Under the pieces are notes generated by a model. That model worked only from the letters and a program-made list of their open reading frames with translations. It was not told where the DNA came from and searched no databases. From NCBI RefSeq assembly GCF_001467895.1, contig NZ_LNYO01000013.1, forward strand, positions 839,134 to 903,133: 64,000 nt of DNA. Reading direction: 5' to 3'. The stretch comes from Legionella nautarum (GTDB lineage Bacteria > Pseudomonadota > Gammaproteobacteria > Legionellales > Legionellaceae). Shown in pieces: positions 43,432 to 53,818 of the stretch. The translations under genes were made by a program, and so were the position numbers. Positions within the stretch are counted from its first letter, which is position 1. The number at the start of each line of letters is the position of its first letter.

Positions 43432-45039
43432 AAAATTTGATATACGAGGAAGCACAACTGGTTCATTTGACTCATCATTGTCCGCTGAGCTCGATACTTC
43501 AATAACTGGATTTTCCCCTTCAACTTCCAGCGACTTGTGCTTCTCTTCGTAGTTGTTATATGCCGAATAAAGCTGATAAGCAATATATACTGCAGTAAGA
43601 ACGACCGCTGCCTGCCAGCAAATTGCAAAAGTGGCAATAAACAGTGTAGGCAAAAATACGTTTTTAAGCATAGTGAAGATGAACTCATTTCTTGCTGCAT
43701 AATAAGCCGCAATCGCTTCATTATTGCTCGGGTCGTGGTTTGCTTGCAGCCTTTTTTCTTCATAATTTTTGTAGGCTCCAGCCGAGAGATATATCGCTAC
43801 ACCAAAAGTACAAATTGCATAGCAGAGGATTGCTACTACTGGTGCAGTAAATACCATTGACGCGGAAAATCCTACTGCAAGCAGTAATGCGCCAGCACAG
43901 TTAAACCAAAAATAGGAACTTTCCGCACTCCAACTAAGCTCCAACTGGTCAATTTCGTCATTTAATAATTTAAGATGTTGGCCAATCTCTTTTATTTTTT
44001 CTTCCGTTAACGGTTGCCCATTTTCATCAACGTACCTCAAGAGCAAATTAGTATAAAATTCGCGATCATTGATCAATTGTTCTTTTTTAGCTTGATATTC
44101 TATTTCTGCCAAATGCCGCTGCCAGACTAGCCAACAAAAATCAAAGAAGAGAAATCCCGCAACAATCCATCCTGCAGTCGGATCAGGTATTCCAGTCAGC
44201 CAATTATAGTTGGTAATGAAATTGACTACTCCCCATACCAGATCATTCACCAAGACGGGATGGCGCTTATACAGTTCAGAGTTTAAACGCAGTAAAGCGT
44301 CGTAATCTTTTTCCTTATCCGATCCATGGCTATGCTTAACCAGCATTGCCCCATTAAAAATAAAACGGAGGGCAAAAAAAGCCACGCTGCATACTCTAAG
44401 AACTGGATTTGGAGATTCTAAGGTAGCAATAATGTTATCAACATCGATATTGCCGAACACGCTACCAATTCTATCAAGCATTTCCAATTCACGTGCTAAT
44501 AGCAAAGATTGAGTTACTGTTGTGCGACAAAAAAGCCAATAAATACGTTCAACGTTTAAAGCGGAAACCCAGTCACGAATTTTTGATACTTGGGTTGGTG
44601 CTCTCAGCAAATCGATTAAGCCATTCCAGATTCTCATTCCGAGATATTCAAAAAAACTTTCATTACTGTCTTGCTCAGATTTAGTTTTTTTGTCTGGCTG
44701 TGCTTTACCGTAATTTCGAGATGCGATCCGTTCTTTTATTTCTATTCTTAGTTTTAAGAACTCATCCGCCTTACTCTCTTGGCCATAGGCGCGATGGTAA
44801 TTTTGCAACATAATGCAGCAGTAATAGCCATAAAACCAAAAGACATCTTGATCGATATCGCCTTTTTGTAGACGGCCCCATAAAAGTTCGAATTCTTTTT
44901 TAAGGAGTTTTTCGTTGGGGGCTAAAAATCCATAATTATGGCTCTGGGCTCTCGCCCTTGCATCCTTTAGTGTTTTGATTTCTGCAAAAAATCGGCGTTT
45001 ATCGTTAGCGAAATCTTCAAAATATCCTTCAAAGGCCAT
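43420..45039 (-). CDS. membrane protein of unknown function, effector-like
   Basis: A protein of about 539 aa. The N-terminal third is soluble and charged; the rest has roughly six hydrophobic stretches, including two close pairs near residues 375-430 and 460-510. ATG 45039 (MAFEGYFEDFAND) is the likely start; a GTG at 45066 is also in frame. The tail is acidic (NYEEKHKSLEVEGEN). No family recognised. It lies alone between rsmI and mnmE. Membrane proteins with acidic tails of this size occur among Legionella effectors, but this remains a guess. Confidence 0.65.
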   Translation of the reverse strand: MAFEGYFEDFANDKRRFFAEIKTLKDARARAQSHNYGFLAPNEKLLKKEFELLWGRLQKGDIDQDVFWFYGYYCCIMLQNYHRAYGQESKADEFLKLRIEIKERIASRNYGKAQPDKKTKSEQDSNESFFEYLGMRIWNGLIDLLRAPTQVSKIRDWVSALNVERIYWLFCRTTVTQSLLLARELEMLDRIGSVFGNIDVDNIIATLESPNPVLRVCSVAFFALRFIFNGAMLVKHSHGSDKEKDYDALLRLNSELYKRHPVLVNDLVWGVVNFITNYNWLTGIPDPTAGWIVAGFLFFDFCWLVWQRHLAEIEYQAKKEQLINDREFYTNLLLRYVDENGQPLTEEKIKEIGQHLKLLNDEIDQLELSWSAESSYFWFNCAGALLLAVGFSASMVFTAPVVAILCYAICTFGVAIYLSAGAYKNYEEKRLQANHDPSNNEAIAAYYAARNEFIFTMLKNVFLPTLFIATFAICWQAAVVLTAVYIAYQLYSAYNNYEEKHKSLEVEGENPVIEVSSSADNDESNEPVVLPRISNFHVG

Positions 45040-45192
45040 AATTACCAACTCATCAAAAAAATACACATCTCGTTTAAAAAATCAAACTTAACATTCTATT
45101 AATTAACACACAAGTCGTTTTGTATTTAATTTTTTCATCTTGTTTAGTATTAGTATGTTATTGTACAAATCAGGAGGGGTTAGAGTTGCTGT

Positions 45193-46530
45193 TTATTTTC
45201 CAATACAAAAGCTAGAAAATATCCGACCCAGCAAATCATCAGAAGAGAACTCTCCTGTGATTTCGCATAAGGATTGATGAGCAAGGCGTAAATCTTCAGC
45301 AAGTAACTCACCGGCTCTTAGCTCTGTGAGTTGTAATTGTCCGGCAAGTAAAAAATCTCTCGCTTGATCTAAGGCTTGTAAATGGCGTCTCCGAGCTAAG
45401 AACTGCCCTTCGGCGGGGTGATAGCCAACGACTTCTTTAATTTTTTCTTTTAATAAATCCACACCCTGGCCTGATTTTGCAGAAAGATAGATCTTATTTT
45501 CCTCTCTTTTTGCTTCTATCTTGGCTGCATCAATTTTATTAAATATCTGAATAATGGGGACTGAGGAGGGCAGAGCGGCCTTTATTTCTTCACTTAACTC
45601 CATACAAACTGGGCTATTCAGGTCGATAACCATTAATAGGCAATCAGCTCGGCTCACTTCTTGCCAAGCTCGTTTGATTCCTTCTTTTTCGACCAGATCC
45701 TCACTTTCTCTTAAACCGGCTGTATCTACAAGATGTAAGGGGATATCGTCAAGCAAAATATGTTCTCGCATCACATCCCTGGTCGTGCCAGCCACATCAG
45801 TCACAATTGCAACATCGCGACCAGCTAAGCAATTAATTAAAGTTGATTTTCCTGCGTTTGGACGTCCGGCAATAACCACAGATAAACCTTCACGCATAAT
45901 TGCCCCCTGTGAGGCATTGTCTCGTATATCGCTTAGTTCTTGTAAAACCTCATCTAACATAGCAGCGACTTTACCGTCACTTAGGAAATCAATTTCTTCT
46001 TCAGGAAAATCAATGGCAGCTTCAACAAATAATCGTAAATGAATAAGTTTTTCATTGAGTTCGTTAATTCGCTTAGAAAAATCGCCTTGAAGCGACCTGA
46101 GAGCCATGCGGGCAGCAGTTTGCGAACTTGCATGAATTAGATCTGCAATCGCTTCCGCTTGGGTTAGATCGATCTTGTCATTAAGAAAGGCGCGCTCTGA
46201 GAATTCGCCAGGTTTTGCTAGTCGTGCACCTAAAAGTACCGCTTCATTCAATAGCCTATCTAAAACAATAGGCGCACCATGCCCCTGAAATTCAACAATA
46301 TCTTCTCCGGTGAAAGAGTGTGGTGCTTTAAAATAAATCATTAGGCCATTATCAAGTATTTCATTCTGCGAACTGAGAAAGGAACAATAAGTTGCGAGAC
46401 GCGGGCTAAGGGGTTTATTGCCATTAAGTTGTAGTGCTATGGGATAAGCTTGGGGGCCTGAGAGGCGAACAATTCCAACTCCACCGCGACCGGGTGGAGT
46501 GGCAATTGCTACGATTGTATCATTTTGCAT
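45193..46530 (-). CDS. mnmE: tRNA modification GTPase MnmE
   Basis: A 445-aa GTPase that, with MnmG, makes 5-carboxymethylaminomethyl-uridine at tRNA wobble positions. [18 protein letters not shown] opens the folate-binding domain, the G-domain carries [24 protein letters not shown] and NKID, and the protein ends CIGK, the family's C-terminal cysteine motif. mnmG is not adjacent and not in the window. Follows yidC as in many gammaproteobacteria. Confidence 0.97.
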   Translation of the reverse strand: MQNDTIVAIATPPGRGGVGIVRLSGPQAYPIALQLNGNKPLSPRLATYCSFLSSQNEILDNGLMIYFKAPHSFTGEDIVEFQGHGAPIVLDRLLNEAVLLGARLAKPGEFSERAFLNDKIDLTQAEAIADLIHASSQTAARMALRSLQGDFSKRINELNEKLIHLRLFVEAAIDFPEEEIDFLSDGKVAAMLDEVLQELSDIRDNASQGAIMREGLSVVIAGRPNAGKSTLINCLAGRDVAIVTDVAGTTRDVMREHILLDDIPLHLVDTAGLRESEDLVEKEGIKRAWQEVSRADCLLMVIDLNSPVCMELSEEIKAALPSSVPIIQIFNKIDAAKIEAKREENKIYLSAKSGQGVDLLKEKIKEVVGYHPAEGQFLARRRHLQALDQARDFLLAGQLQLTELRAGELLAEDLRLAHQSLCEITGEFSSDDLLGRIFSSFCIGK

Positions 46531-48205
46531 CGTTTGCTGAAGCTAGAGTTTTCTTAGGACGATCATCGCTGTATTTGCGGGTAATGTACCATTGTTGCAA
46601 GATCGACAGCGCATTGTTGACTATCCAGTATAAAACCAAGCCTGCCGGAAAATTCCAAAACAACCCGGTAAACAGGATGGGTAAAAACATCATGACTTTC
46701 GCCTGCATCGGATCCGGGGGTGCGGGGTTTAAACGTTGTTGAATCAACATGGTCGCGCCCATGATAATCGGCAAAATATGATAGGGATCAGCGACAGCCA
46801 AATCTTTTATCCAGAAAATAAAGGGGGCTTGTCTTAACTCCACGCTTTCTAATAAAACCCAATAAAGAGCAATGAACACAGGAATCTGAATCAAGATAGG
46901 TAGGCAGCCACCCAAAGGATTGACCTTTTCCTGACGGTACAACTCCATGGTTGCCTGACTCATTTTAGCTTTATCATCGCCATAGCGTTCACGTAAAGCC
47001 TGTAATTTAGGTTGTAATTTACGCATGCCTGCCATGGATTTATAGCTAGTGGCCGATAAACGATAGAAAGCCAGTTTAATTAATACAGTGACTAATACAA
47101 TAGCCCATCCCCAATTCCCAACAACCGAATGAATTGCTTTCATTAAAGAAAACAATAGCGACGATAAGAACCAGAGCCATCCATAATCAACGGTTAAATC
47201 AAGGCCAGGCGCAATTTCTTTTAAGGTGGAAGTAATTTCAGGGCCAACATACAAACTAGAACCAATCTCTTTCTGCGCACCAGGTTCTATAGTGATCGCC
47301 TGGCTAACTGCTCCAATTGTATAATCACCGTCAATAGCCCGTGTATAAAATAGATTATGACTATCGCTTTTTGGAATCCAGGCACTGACAAAATAATGTT
47401 GTTGCATGGCAATCCAACCACCTTGCGCATTCACATCAAGATTTGACTTAGTCATATCCTTGAAATTAACTTTTTTGTAGCGTTGCTGTCCGGGGTTAGA
47501 GTAAGAAGCACCAGTATAAGAACCTACATGGAAAATGCTTGATTTATCTTCTTGCGGTGAAGTGCGCAATAATTGGGTATTCATGTATCCTTTCCAAGCT
47601 GTTGTTCCTTGGTTATCGATAACATAGTTCACTTTAATCAAATAACTGCCTTTGGTGAAGGTAAATTCTTTTTTGACTGCTAAACCCTCAGGCGTTTTAC
47701 CATTTAAAACCACTACCAGTTTATCTTGGCCTGGAGCTAACTGATATTGCTGTTGTGGAGAGGTAAAGCCAAAATCAACATTTTTTACCTGATTTTCATT
47801 AGTAAATAGGCTAGAGTTTGCAACATAACGTTCACCGGGTTGATTTTGTAAAAGGGTTATTGGCTTATCTTTTTCATCAACACTTACAGGGTAATCAAGA
47901 AGTTGCGTGCTGACTATATCCCCTTGCTGCAGATCGATGCTTAAATCGATTACATCGGTTTTTACTCGTACAGGGGCGCTTGAAGAACTCGTCAACGAGC
48001 TATTTTGTTCGGGTTTCAGATCTTGCTTCGGTTGATTATTCGCGGTATTAACCAAATTAGGCAGCAGGCTTCCTTGATTAGCAGTCGCTGTCGTTTGACT
48101 CGTTAATTGTTGTGGGGTTGCCGGATAATCATGCTGCCAATTCATCCAGAGGGAATAGATAACCAGCGCCAAAGCTGCATACAAAACTACACGTCGTATA
48201 TCCAT
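46520..48205 (-). CDS. yidC: membrane protein insertase YidC
   Basis: A 561-aa inner-membrane insertase of the Oxa1 family. An N-terminal helix, a Gln/Ser/Thr-rich linker, a large periplasmic domain and a C-terminal five-helix core with [33 protein letters not shown] and [15 protein letters not shown]-like blocks are visible (the last starting WNFPAG). It inserts proteins alone or with SecYEG. The ATG at 48205 overlaps the yidD stop by one base (TAATG). Confidence 0.98.
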   Translation of the reverse strand: MDIRRVVLYAALALVIYSLWMNWQHDYPATPQQLTSQTTATANQGSLLPNLVNTANNQPKQDLKPEQNSSLTSSSSAPVRVKTDVIDLSIDLQQGDIVSTQLLDYPVSVDEKDKPITLLQNQPGERYVANSSLFTNENQVKNVDFGFTSPQQQYQLAPGQDKLVVVLNGKTPEGLAVKKEFTFTKGSYLIKVNYVIDNQGTTAWKGYMNTQLLRTSPQEDKSSIFHVGSYTGASYSNPGQQRYKKVNFKDMTKSNLDVNAQGGWIAMQQHYFVSAWIPKSDSHNLFYTRAIDGDYTIGAVSQAITIEPGAQKEIGSSLYVGPEITSTLKEIAPGLDLTVDYGWLWFLSSLLFSLMKAIHSVVGNWGWAIVLVTVLIKLAFYRLSATSYKSMAGMRKLQPKLQALRERYGDDKAKMSQATMELYRQEKVNPLGGCLPILIQIPVFIALYWVLLESVELRQAPFIFWIKDLAVADPYHILPIIMGATMLIQQRLNPAPPDPMQAKVMMFLPILFTGLFWNFPAGLVLYWIVNNALSILQQWYITRKYSDDRPKKTLASANDAK

Positions 48206-48453
48206 TAAAACTTCTCTTTGTTAGGTGATACTGGGTCATAGCCACCCTTAGCCCAAGGATGACATCGTAATAATCGGCCAACTGCTAGACCTATGCCTTT
48301 GAAAATCCCAAACTGTTTAATTGCTGCCAGGGCATATTGCGAGCAACTGGGGTAATAGCGGCAACAGGGTTTAATGATTGGGCTAATTAAAAACTGGTAT
48401 AAAACAATAGGCATGCAAATCAGGATGCGTATAAAGCGATTAATTTGTCCCAT
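48205..48453 (-). CDS. yidD: membrane protein insertion efficiency factor YidD
   Basis: An 82-aa protein with the family motif [20 protein letters not shown] and [13 protein letters not shown]. YidD is a small membrane-associated helper in the YidC pathway. It overlaps the end of rnpA by 34 bases and abuts yidC, the normal arrangement. Confidence 0.95.
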   Translation of the reverse strand: MGQINRFIRILICMPIVLYQFLISPIIKPCCRYYPSCSQYALAAIKQFGIFKGIGLAVGRLLRCHPWAKGGYDPVSPNKEKF

Positions 48454-48764
48454 ATTTTACCTAATCCGGCAATAATTGTCTTATTTTCTTTTTCTGCTAA
48501 GCCGTGCTTTGCTAAAAATATCACGTCCACCGCAGGTAATTGTGTTGTACGAAAAGTTTCCCGTATTAAGCGCTTTATGCGATTCCTATCATGCGCTTTC
48601 GGTACCAATCTTTTCGATATTGCTAATCCAAGTCTGGCATTCCCCAGAGCATTTATACGATGTAGCACAACAAACTCAGGGGTAGCCAATTTTTTTGCTT
48701 GCGCAAAGACGCGGTCATAGTCACTTTTTTTTAGCAACCGCCGCGTTTTGTCAAAACAATCCAC
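48420..48764 (-). CDS. rnpA: ribonuclease P protein component
   Basis: A 114-aa basic protein that binds RNase P RNA and helps tRNA 5' processing. The RNR-type core [26 protein letters not shown] is typical (conserved RNRIKR). It starts at GTG 48764, directly against the rpmH stop, and overlaps yidD. Confidence 0.96.
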   Translation of the reverse strand: MDCFDKTRRLLKKSDYDRVFAQAKKLATPEFVVLHRINALGNARLGLAISKRLVPKAHDRNRIKRLIRETFRTTQLPAVDVIFLAKHGLAEKENKTIIAGLGKIWDKLIALYAS

Positions 48765-48899
48765 TTAAGCTGATAAACGCTTACGACCTTTTGCACGACG
48801 ACGCTTAAGAACTAAACGGCCACCGCGAGTTGACATGCGTTGTCGAAAACCATGATCGCGTTTGCGCTTCAAATTACTTGGTTGAAATGTGCGTTTCAT
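48765..48899 (-). CDS. rpmH: 50S ribosomal protein L34
   Basis: A 44-aa, strongly basic ribosomal protein, starting [19 protein letters not shown] and ending KGRKRLSA, the classic L34 sequence. It is first in the rpmH-rnpA-yidD-yidC-mnmE unit and has a strong promoter just upstream. ATG 48899. Confidence 0.98.
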   Translation of the reverse strand: MKRTFQPSNLKRKRDHGFRQRMSTRGGRLVLKRRRAKGRKRLSA

Positions 48900-48935
48900 G
48901 ATGAACCTGTAGTTAATTAAATTTTAAGGTTGGCA

Positions 48936-48964
48936 ATGATAGAAAACTTTACATCTGCTGTCAA
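48936..48964 (-). promoter_or_regulatory. promoter of the rpmH operon
   Basis: On the minus strand: perfect TTGACA (48964-48959), a 17-base spacer, then TATCAT (48941-48936). The transcript start would lie about 30 bases ahead of rpmH. Confidence 0.8.
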
Positions 48965-49577
48965 ATAAGCAGGCATTCTTTTCTTAAGTTTCCGTTTTGT
49001 TCCTTGGCGCTCGCCAGTAATTATAAGTTAATTAAACTTTTTATTTTGTTCTTATTATATAGTTTTTTATTTCTGTTGATTGTTATTAAAAATCACTAAT
49101 AAACATAGAGTTATATAATTTTTTATTTGTAGATAAACCCTGTTTAATGGCTTAGTTAAGATCTGGATAACTAAGCTCTAAGAAAAAAATACCTAGTTAT
49201 ACCCCTATTCATCCCCTAAGTTTTCCCTGTTTATCCATAGCTATTGAGAATGCAGAGTGGGCTGTTTTTTTACACAAGACCAATATATAGTTGCTTAAAC
49301 GATTTTAATTTTTATCCTATCTGTGGGTAACTCTGTTTTTTTATATATTGCTCGGTATAATTGATCCTCTATCGCTTAATTTGGGGTAGCATCTAATTGC
49401 AAATTTAAATCTATGTTTGAGTGCTATTGCTTTGATAGACTCATTCACTGTCAAGTTTAATGAATTTCCCTGTCCTGCTTGGCAGCTATTTCATTTGGCG
49501 TAAGTTCGGTAGTAATATAACCTTGAGTTTTTTTGCGTGTTGCTAATTTTATTTTTGGCCTTGTCTGAGGAGTTTTT
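48965..49577. other. probable chromosomal origin oriC (rpmH-dnaA gap)
   Basis: The long non-coding gap between rpmH and dnaA, the usual bacterial oriC place. It has several DnaA-box-like 9-mers one mismatch from TTATCCACA or its complement: TGTAGATAA at 49128-49136, TCTGGATAA at 49162-49170, TTATCCATA at 49231-49239 and TGTGGGTAA at 49322-49330. An AT-rich stretch at about 49040-49130 could be the unwinding element. No perfect box was found in it by eye. It also contains the dnaA promoter. Confidence 0.75.
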
Positions 49578-50930
49578 GTGTTTGAAGATGTTTGGAATAA
49601 ATGCCGAGAGCTCCTAGAAGAGGAGTACTCGCCGCAACAATTCAATACCTGGTTACGTCCTTTACAGGCTGAAATTCATGAAACTGGTCTTGTTTTACTA
49701 GCTCCTAATCGTTTTGTCGTCGATTGGGTAAAGCGAAACTTTTATTCCCGACTAAAAGAGTTAATTAGCCAAATTGGTGGCGACGCTTGTACTTTGATAA
49801 GTATTGGTATTGGTACAAAAACGACTGAGCCTGTTAGTATTGAAAGTCAACCTGCTAAAGTAACTACAACTATTCCCAAAACCTCTCCTAAAAATACGGC
49901 TGATTATAAAAATTCCTACCTTAATAAGAAATTTGTTTTCGATAGCTTTGTGGAGGGAAATTCAAACCAACTCGCTCGTGCTGCGTCCTGGCAGGTTGCC
50001 GAACGCCCTGGTGATGCTTATAACCCTCTATTTATCTATGGCGGCGTGGGTTTAGGAAAAACCCATTTAATGCATGCTATTGGTAATACAATTTTAAAGA
50101 ACAATCCCGAAGCAAAAGTACTTTATCTTCATTCTGAGCGTTTTGTGGCCGATATGGTTAAAGCTTTACAAACTAATTCTATAAATGAATTTAAACGTTT
50201 TTATCGCTCCTTAAATGCACTACTTATTGATGATATTCAGTTTTTTGCTGGTAAAGATCGATCCCAAGAAGAATTTTTCCATACTTTCAATGCCTTACTC
50301 GAAGGCCAGCAGCAAATTATCCTCACCAGCGATCGCTATCCCAAGGAAATCGAGGGTATGGAGGAACGACTTAAGTCTCGCTTTGGTTGGGGATTAACTG
50401 TGGCTGTTGAACCGCCTGAGCTGGAAACTCGTGTCGCAATCTTAATTAGTAAAGCCGAGCAATCAAATATTGAGTTGCCTTACGAGGTTGCCTTTTTTGT
50501 TGCTAAGCGCATACGCTCTAATGTTCGTGAACTAGAAGGGGCCTTGCGTCGGGTTATAGCGAATGCTCATTTTACAGGTAAGCCCATTACTATTGATTTT
50601 GTCCAAGATGCTTTGCGTGATTTACTTGCCTTGCAAGACAAATTAGTCACTATCGAAAATATTCAAAAGACTGTGGCTGAATATTATAAAGTGAAAGTGG
50701 CTGATTTGCTTTCTAAACGCCGTAGTCGTTCAATTGCCCGCCCTCGACAGATGGCAATGGCTTTAGCAAAAGAGTTAACTAATCATAGTTTGCCAGAGAT
50801 AGGGGATCATTTTGGTGGCCGGGATCATACAACAGTTCTCCATGCTTGCCGCAAAGTTAAGGAGCTAATCCAAGATGACAATGATTTTGCTGAAGATTAT
50901 AAAAACCTGATGCGTACTTTATCATCATGA
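49578..50930 (+). CDS. dnaA: chromosomal replication initiator DnaA
   Basis: A 450-aa AAA+ initiator. It starts at GTG 49578 with GAGGAG 5 bases upstream. Domain I ([12 protein letters not shown]), a variable linker, the AAA+ core with [16 protein letters not shown] and [12 protein letters not shown], and the C-terminal DNA-binding domain with [15 protein letters not shown] are all intact. It binds DnaA boxes at oriC and loads the helicase. dnaN follows after 13 bases. Confidence 0.99.
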   Translation: MFEDVWNKCRELLEEEYSPQQFNTWLRPLQAEIHETGLVLLAPNRFVVDWVKRNFYSRLKELISQIGGDACTLISIGIGTKTTEPVSIESQPAKVTTTIPKTSPKNTADYKNSYLNKKFVFDSFVEGNSNQLARAASWQVAERPGDAYNPLFIYGGVGLGKTHLMHAIGNTILKNNPEAKVLYLHSERFVADMVKALQTNSINEFKRFYRSLNALLIDDIQFFAGKDRSQEEFFHTFNALLEGQQQIILTSDRYPKEIEGMEERLKSRFGWGLTVAVEPPELETRVAILISKAEQSNIELPYEVAFFVAKRIRSNVRELEGALRRVIANAHFTGKPITIDFVQDALRDLLALQDKLVTIENIQKTVAEYYKVKVADLLSKRRSRSIARPRQMAMALAKELTNHSLPEIGDHFGGRDHTTVLHACRKVKELIQDDNDFAEDYKNLMRTLSS

Positions 50931-50943
50931 TCTGAGATGGAAT

Positions 50944-52050
50944 ATGTTTGATCTAACACTTACAAAAGAGCAGTTACTTACCCCCTTACTGACTGTTGCA
51001 GGAGCTGTGGATAAGAAACAATCATTGGCTATTTTATCCAATATTTTACTTCGTTTTTCTGATAATCAGTTACTGTTAACTGCTACTGATTTGGAAATGG
51101 AAATTAGTGCAAGAATTAATTGCGAAGCGAGTCAGAACCCCGGTCAAATCACTGTTCCAGCTAAAAAATTCATTGATATTATTCGCTCGCTTGACGACGA
51201 AGCCTGTTCGACAATCTCAATGAAATCAGGAACCGTTATTATCAAAGCAGGCCGCAGCCAATTTAAGCTGGCCACTTTACCCGCCGATGATTTTCCCTCT
51301 TCAGAAACTGAGCTGCACGAAGTTGAGTTTTCACTTCCAAGAGCCACCCTTATCCATCTTTTACAATCCACTCATTTTGCCATGTCTCAACATGATGTGA
51401 GGGTGTTTTTGAATGGTTTGCTAATTGAGTTAGATGCACAAACTATTACTTCAGTGGCAACTGATGGACATCGAATGGCTGTATGCAAATTGCCTTGCGA
51501 ACTTAATTTTCCCCATCAGCGTTTTTTATTACCCAAAAGAGGGGTGCAAGAAATCTTGCGTTTATTAAATAATGTTAATGATGAAAAAATTGATATCGCC
51601 GCGGGTAAAGCCCATTTTAAATTATCTACTCAGGAGTATACTTTTCAATCTCGCTTGATAGACGCCCGGTTTCCACCTTATTCGAAAGCGATTCCCCGTA
51701 ATCAAGATAAATTTGTTCGTATTGACAGAGATTTGTTAAAACGAGCTCTTTCACGTATCGCTATTCTGGCTCATGAAAAATCTCGAGCTGTAATGCTTCA
51801 TGTGCAACCAGGTACTTTAACCCTTATTGCCAACAATCAGGAACAAGAAGAAGCAACTGAAACTTTAGAAGCTCATACTGATGGAAATGAATTAAAAATT
51901 GGGATTAATGCAAGTTATCTTCTCGATGTGTTAAATTTTGTAGGCGAAGGACTTGTTCGTTTATCCATGTCGACTACCGATAGCAGTATCTTGGTTGAAT
52001 CCTTACAGGATGAACTTTATCAATATATTATTATGCCTATGAAATTATGA
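50944..52050 (+). CDS. dnaN: DNA polymerase III beta sliding clamp
   Basis: A 368-aa processivity clamp. Three repeated DNA-clamp domains are visible, with SLAILSNILLR at the start, FLNGLLIELDAQTITSVATD in domain 2, and the C-terminal YIIMPMKL that forms part of the client-binding pocket. The gene holds a perfect TGTGGATAA at 51006-51014 that is probably only codon usage (Ala-Val-Asp-Lys). Its stop overlaps recF (ATGA). Confidence 0.99.
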   Translation: MFDLTLTKEQLLTPLLTVAGAVDKKQSLAILSNILLRFSDNQLLLTATDLEMEISARINCEASQNPGQITVPAKKFIDIIRSLDDEACSTISMKSGTVIIKAGRSQFKLATLPADDFPSSETELHEVEFSLPRATLIHLLQSTHFAMSQHDVRVFLNGLLIELDAQTITSVATDGHRMAVCKLPCELNFPHQRFLLPKRGVQEILRLLNNVNDEKIDIAAGKAHFKLSTQEYTFQSRLIDARFPPYSKAIPRNQDKFVRIDRDLLKRALSRIAILAHEKSRAVMLHVQPGTLTLIANNQEQEEATETLEAHTDGNELKIGINASYLLDVLNFVGEGLVRLSMSTTDSSILVESLQDELYQYIIMPMKL

Positions 52051-53087
52051 TTCTTGCTCAATTGCATATTCAAAATTTAAGGAATATTCAAGCTGCACGA
52101 TTTAATCTTCATCCTCATCTCAATATCATTGCTGGACCCAACGGTTCTGGAAAAACTTCTTTTCTTGAGTCAATTTATTTATTAGGTACTGGACATTCAT
52201 TTCGTACCCGTGAAATTACTCCTCTGGTTCGTCATGATTCAGATAGCTTAGTTGTCTTTGCTCGAACAAATGACGAGCAATCTGTGAGCATACAAAAATC
52301 GACTTCTTCACCCACGCAGGTTCGTTTAAATAACTATCCTTGTCAGAGCAGTAGTGAACTTGCTCATTTCCTTCCTTGCCAGGTTTTTTACCAAGATCTT
52401 TTCCAAATCATCGATGCTGGTCCCTCGACTCGCCGTAGTTTACTCGATTGGGGATTGTTTCACGTGGAACCTAGTTACCATCTTTTATGGAAAAATTATC
52501 GACGTTCATTAAAGCAAAGAAATAGCCTATTGAGGCAAAAAGCAAAACAAGAAATGGTCAAACCCTGGGATTTAACATTGGAAGATTTAGCCACTCAACT
52601 TGATATTATGCGTCGCGACTATTTTCGCAAATTAGATGAGGAGTTTAAAAAAATACTTCCAAAAATAACGGATCTTGAATGTAGTTTGAGCTATTACAAA
52701 GGTTGGGATAGAAAGGGAACAAATAAATCGCTGTCAGAGATTTTAGCTACATCCTTCTCTGCTGATTTATCACGTCAATTTACTCAGTATGGTGCTCACC
52801 ATGCTGATCTTATAATCGAATCGCAGGATTTACGAGTTAAGCAATTTTTATCTCGTGGACAACAGAAAATAATACTTATTGCATTGAAACTGGCACAAAC
52901 AATTTTGATGTCTAAGCCCTGTATTTTTCTTTGTGATGATTTGTCATCAGAACTGGATGCTAATCATCTATCTTCACTACTTGAATTAATTAAATCAATA
53001 AAGGGTCAATTTTTTATAACGACAATTGATGTCAATACATTACCATTAGATTTAGATCAACAATCTTTTGTATCAATAGCGCTGTGA
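52047..53087 (+). CDS. recF: DNA replication and repair protein RecF
   Basis: A 346-aa ABC-type ATPase that binds gapped DNA with RecOR and helps RecA loading. P-loop GPNGSGKTS, signature FLSRGQQKIILIALKLAQ and Walker B CIFLCDDLSSELD are present. Its start overlaps dnaN by 4 bases. A parS-like site lies inside it. In most relatives gyrB comes next; here an 8-kb polysaccharide locus intervenes. Confidence 0.97.
   Translation: MILAQLHIQNLRNIQAARFNLHPHLNIIAGPNGSGKTSFLESIYLLGTGHSFRTREITPLVRHDSDSLVVFARTNDEQSVSIQKSTSSPTQVRLNNYPCQSSSELAHFLPCQVFYQDLFQIIDAGPSTRRSLLDWGLFHVEPSYHLLWKNYRRSLKQRNSLLRQKAKQEMVKPWDLTLEDLATQLDIMRRDYFRKLDEEFKKILPKITDLECSLSYYKGWDRKGTNKSLSEILATSFSADLSRQFTQYGAHHADLIIESQDLRVKQFLSRGQQKIILIALKLAQTILMSKPCIFLCDDLSSELDANHLSSLLELIKSIKGQFFITTIDVNTLPLDLDQQSFVSIAL
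52456..52471. promoter_or_regulatory. parS-like centromere site inside recF
   Basis: TGTTTCACGTGGAACC differs from the ParB consensus TGTTTCACGTGAAACA at two positions, one of them (GTGGAAC) a known natural variant. It is coding sequence in recF, about 640 bases from a second, better site. Confidence 0.7.
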
Positions 53088-53093
53088 TAAAAA

Positions 53094-53109
53094 TGTTTCA
53101 CGTGAAACT
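53094..53109. promoter_or_regulatory. parS centromere site after recF
   Basis: TGTTTCACGTGAAACT matches the ParB-binding consensus at 15 of 16 bases, with the inner 14-base palindrome GTTTCACGTGAAAC perfect. It begins seven bases after the recF stop and is about 4 kb from the putative oriC, where parS sites normally cluster. Confidence 0.92.
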
Positions 53110-53250
53110 TTAATTAGAAAATTATATTTATATTAATTTGATTCTCGGGACTGATGGTTGAGTTAAACCTTTTGCTGGCTCCGGACGTAGTCTTAAGCCG
53201 GTGTATCCCCGCGAAATGAGTATCTAAGGACAATTGAATTAATTTAATCT

Positions 53251-53382
53251 CGTTCAGCCTGAGGAGCACGCATGGCGTGCGTCTCGAAGGCTTGGCTCTC
53301 GAAGGCCAGTCCTGAGGCTCTCGAAGGGGGGCTCTTTTGCGACACTTCGAGACAGCGCTGCGCGCTTCCTCAGTGCGAACGG
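53251..53382. repeat. palindromic repeat element, copy near recF (1)
   Basis: The left half (53251-53290) has CGTTCAGCCTGAGGA, an inner GCACGCATGGCGTGC hairpin and GTCTCGAAG. The right half (53342-53382) is its imperfect inverse with CTTCGAGAC, AGCGCTGCGCGCT and TCCTCAGTGCGAACGG. The same design as the element at 8572-8668. Confidence 0.8.
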
Positions 53383-53498
53383 GATAAACAAAAAGATCAA
53401 TCAACTAAACAGTATAGTTAATTTCGTGGGAATACCTCAGTTCGAGCTGAGATCTCCCCACGAGATGAAGATTTAAGGAATTTGTATTTATTTTATTC

Positions 53499-53627
53499 CG
53501 TTCAGCCTGAGGAGCACGCATGGCGTGCGTCTCGAAGGCTTGGCTCTCGAAGGCCAGTCCTGAGGCTCTCAATGAGATTTTTTGCGACACTTCGAGACAG
53601 CGCTGCGCGCTTCCTGAGTGCTAACGG
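53499..53627. repeat. palindromic repeat element, copy near recF (2)
   Basis: Second copy of the same element, left half 53499-53538 and right half about 53587-53627. It differs from copy 1 mainly in the spacer and in two positions of the right half. Confidence 0.8.
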
Positions 53628-53818
53628 GATAAACAAAAAGATCAGACAAAAACTAAATAGGATAGTTAATTTCGTGAGTATACCTCTGATCCCTCGTTAC
53701 GCTCGTTATGATGGAGGGAGTTACTCTTATAGCTTATTAAAAATATAGCAACTAAATATTGGCTAAAAACTAAATAACAAACCCTATCACCATATATAAA
53801 AGTGATTAGCAAGGACTG

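Larger units (their letters stand above)
53206..53690. repeat. tandem duplication, unit about 248 bases
   Basis: Copy 1 is about 53206-53454 and copy 2 about 53455-53690. A 72-base block is identical in both (53251-53322 and 53499-53570), and later blocks such as GCGACACTTCGAGACAGCG and GGGATAAACAAAAAGATCA also recur. The flanks have diverged, so the duplication is not very recent. Confidence 0.9.

Noticed and set aside
45554-46042. 162-codon frame opposite mnmE
   Set aside because: Antisense shadow of the MnmE G-domain; Ser/Ala-rich with no motif.
51006-51014. Perfect DnaA-box complement inside dnaN
   Set aside because: It encodes Ala-Val-Asp-Lys in a conserved part of the clamp and is isolated; expected by chance.
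53114-53748. Several short frames in the repeats after recF
   Set aside because: They follow the palindromic repeats on both strands and overlap each other; translation products are repeat artefacts.
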